Part shown: piece by piece, positions 61,909-64,000 of the stretch
Numbering within the stretch: position 1 is the stretch's first letter
Layout of the letters: the number at the start of each line of letters is the position of its first letter
Assembly: GCA_023525715.1 (NCBI GenBank)
Contig: JAKNSD010000063.1
Coordinates: forward strand, 868,001-932,000
DNA: 64,000 bases
Direction of reading: 5' to 3'
Source: Cichorium intybus
Lineage: Eukaryota; Streptophyta; Magnoliopsida; Asterales; Asteraceae
The notes under the pieces: model-generated
What the model was told of the DNA's origin: nothing
Database searches by the model: none
Seen by the model: only the letters and a program-made list of their open reading frames with translations
Program-made: the position numbers and the translations under genes

Positions 61909-64000
61909 CATGCACTCTCCTTCATCTTGAAGCTACTCCAAAGTTCAACTCTAAAGCTGATGATTGTAACTTTGTTGGGTATGCGGGTAAAACTGCTTAT
62001 CAGGTGTATAACAAGGTCACCAAGTAGATAGTGGAATCTTTCGATGTGCGGTGTCTAGAGGAGAATGAAGCGGATGCTCGAGTTGGACCCGACTGGCTGT
62101 TTAACTATGCTGATTTGTTTAAGCCTTTTAATGTGTCTTCTAATGATGTCTCAAGCACACAGCCAGGCACAAGTGGAGTCAGTAGAGATGAAGATGTGGA
62201 AATCATTGCTGATCCCATCAAACCGTCCGTAATTTTTGACGATCCTATTTTGAATGACGGTGCATCTCCTGATTCTACTACAGTAACTGATGACGCTCCT
62301 GCTGATTCCTCAATGATTGTTGACGAAACACCAACTGTTGAAGAATCTGCCACTCAAGAAGGAGTCATCAACTCTAAATCTGCCGATATATTCAATTTTA
62401 CTCTCATGGATTCTCTCTTCCCAGAAAGACTTCCAGATGAGTATGTGGCGAGCACTTCACACGATTTCAGAAATTCCGAAGGAGGTGTTTCGGCCGCAGG
62501 CAGAGTTGAGAATATAACGAATCTTCTAGTTTTTTCTGCAACTCTCGAGCATGCTATTCCTTCAAGAATCCAACGCGATCACCCTATTGACAATTTTATT
62601 GGCTCTCTGGACGATGGGGTTTAAACTAGAAGCCAGAGCGGTCATGTCAACGAATGCCTCTACTCATGCTTCATCTCTCAAATCGAGCTGAAAAATGTGG
62701 AGATGGAACTAAACGAACCAAGCTGGGTGGACGCTGTGCATGAAGAGCTGAATCAAAATAAGAAACTAAATATTTTGGCAGCTGGTGGAATTACCCGAAG
62801 GAAAGAAATATCTGGATACGAGATGGGTATTTCGCAACAAACAGGACGATTCTGGAGTTATTGTGCGAAACAAGGCACGCCTGGTTGTTCAGAGATTCAG
62901 AAAAATTGAAGGTCTTGACTACACTGAAGTGTATGCTCCTGTGGCGAGATTGGAGGCGATTCAGATTTTTTTTGCATATGCCTCGTACATGGGATTTACA
63001 GTGTATCAAATGGATGTCAAGACAATGTTCCTATAAGACGAAGTCAAGGAGGAAATTTATGTTGATCAACCACCGGGTTTTGTCAACTCCAAGTTTCCCA
63101 ACCATGTCTACAAGCTGGATAAGGCTCTTTACAGTCTTCATCAAGCTCTGAGAGCTTGGTACGCTACTCTAACATCTTTTACATCACGGCTATACAAGAG
63201 GGACGATCGATCAGACCCTGTTCATTAAACGCGAGAAGTCAGAGCAAATTGTCGTTCAAATCTATGTGGACGATATTATTTTTGGTTCTGCGAGTGAAGC
63301 ATTGTGCAAAGACTTCGAGCAAGTGATGAAAAAGAGATTTGAAATGAGCTCTCTGGGGGAGATGACGATGTTCTTAGGGTTGCAGGTATAACAAAGTCCA
63401 ACGGGTATTCTGCTACATCAAGGGAAGTATGTGGATGACATTATTGGATTTAAATATGCTAAGGATGCTAACACTCCGATGGCTGAGCGACCTCTGCTAA
63501 CGTCGGATCCGAATGGAGAATCTGTTGATCAAACTTATTATCGATCAATGATTGGCTGTCTGATGTATCTGACAGCTAGCAGACCGGATATCGTCTTCGC
63601 AGTCTGTCAATGTGCTCGATATCAGACTAATCCTAAACTTTCTCATTTGACTGCTGTTAAACGGATGTTTCGATACCTTAAAGGGAGACCAAAACTAGGT
63701 CTCTGGTATCCTACGAACCGTGAATTTGATTTGTATGCATTTTCTGACAGCAATTATAGAGGATGCGAGATTGACAGTAAATCCACAAGTGCTGGATGTC
63801 AATATTTAGGAGACAGGCTGATTCATGGCAGTGTAAGAAACAGCAAACCGTGTCAACCTCTACAGCAAAACCTGAATATGTTGTTGCCTCGGCTTGCTGC
63901 TCTCAAGTCATCTGGATGCAGCATCAACTACTCGATTATGGTATGAACTTTCTTGACACTCCCATATTTTGTGATAATGATGCAGCGATCTAAATTGTTA
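61909..64000 (+). pseudogene. copia-B integrase tail, reverse transcriptase and RNase H (partial)
   Basis: Resumes with the segment following integrase (LLHLEATPKFNSKADDCNFV, IVESFDVR), then reverse transcriptase pieces: RWVFRNKQDDSGVIVRNKAR, DYTEVYAPVARLEAI, VYQMDVKTMFL, the catalytic YVDDIIFGS, and RNase H with SMIGCLMYLTASRPDIVFAV and SDSNYRGCEIDSKSTSAGCQ. Motifs fit the SIRE/Maximus lineage. Several stops and frameshifts (near 62025, 62622, 63034, 63226 and 63390) make it inactive. The element continues past the window end. Confidence 0.82.

Overview
This window is nuclear DNA from a flowering plant. The sequence is AT-rich, has nested LTR retrotransposons of Athila, SIRE-like copia and probable chromovirus-derived type, carries MITEs and a LINE, and holds one spliced gene for a plant-type single-pass membrane protein. 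The element repertoire suggests a eudicot, perhaps Asteraceae, but the family is a guess.

Layout. 1-15.6 kb: a decayed PIF/Harbinger ORF1 gene split by a non-coding, minus-strand LTR element (here LARD1; 5-bp duplication TTGGG). One LTR of LARD1 is split in turn by a young plus-strand Athila-type element (Athila-na) that encodes Gag-protease and an Athila env-like protein but no reverse transcriptase or integrase. 16.1-22.6 kb: the only convincing host gene, on the minus strand, with two exons separated by a 6.0-kb intron full of MITEs, a SINE, a foldback element and a perfect (TA)252 tract. 22.9-25.2 kb: small inverted-repeat elements, including a Pack-MULE with an AGC-kinase fragment, then a 23-N gap. 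25.9-28.2 kb: a 5'-truncated LINE with a 16-bp target duplication. 29.5-31.5 kb: a copia gag/protease remnant split by a solo Athila-type LTR. 31.5-35.7 kb: mostly unassigned, with a 60-bp minisatellite and a possible orphan exon. 35.7-41.4 kb plus 61.9-64.0 kb: a SIRE-like copia element (copia-B) with an in-frame gag duplication, split by a decayed minus-strand Athila element (Athila-B, 41.4-61.9 kb). Athila-B was itself hit by a second non-coding LTR element (LARD2), a hAT-type element and a solo LTR.

Order of events from the nesting: PIF, then LARD1, then Athila-na; copia-B, then Athila-B, then LARD2, hAT and the solo LTR; copia-A, then the solo Athila LTR.

The most unusual signals are not genes. 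LARD1, LARD2 and the solo LTR at 56.8-58.8 kb share a 3' LTR module and carry many short perfect stem-loops. In LARD1 the stems differ by paired changes, and in LARD2 the loops repeatedly contain CTC. Every well-preserved LTR here also has GC-rich, near-palindromic motifs just upstream of its TATA box; the motif sequence differs between related LTRs while the position is kept. Similar GC-rich blocks lie inside both Athila copies, upstream of the env-like ORF and inside an apparent intron before it, which suggests a separate internal transcription unit.
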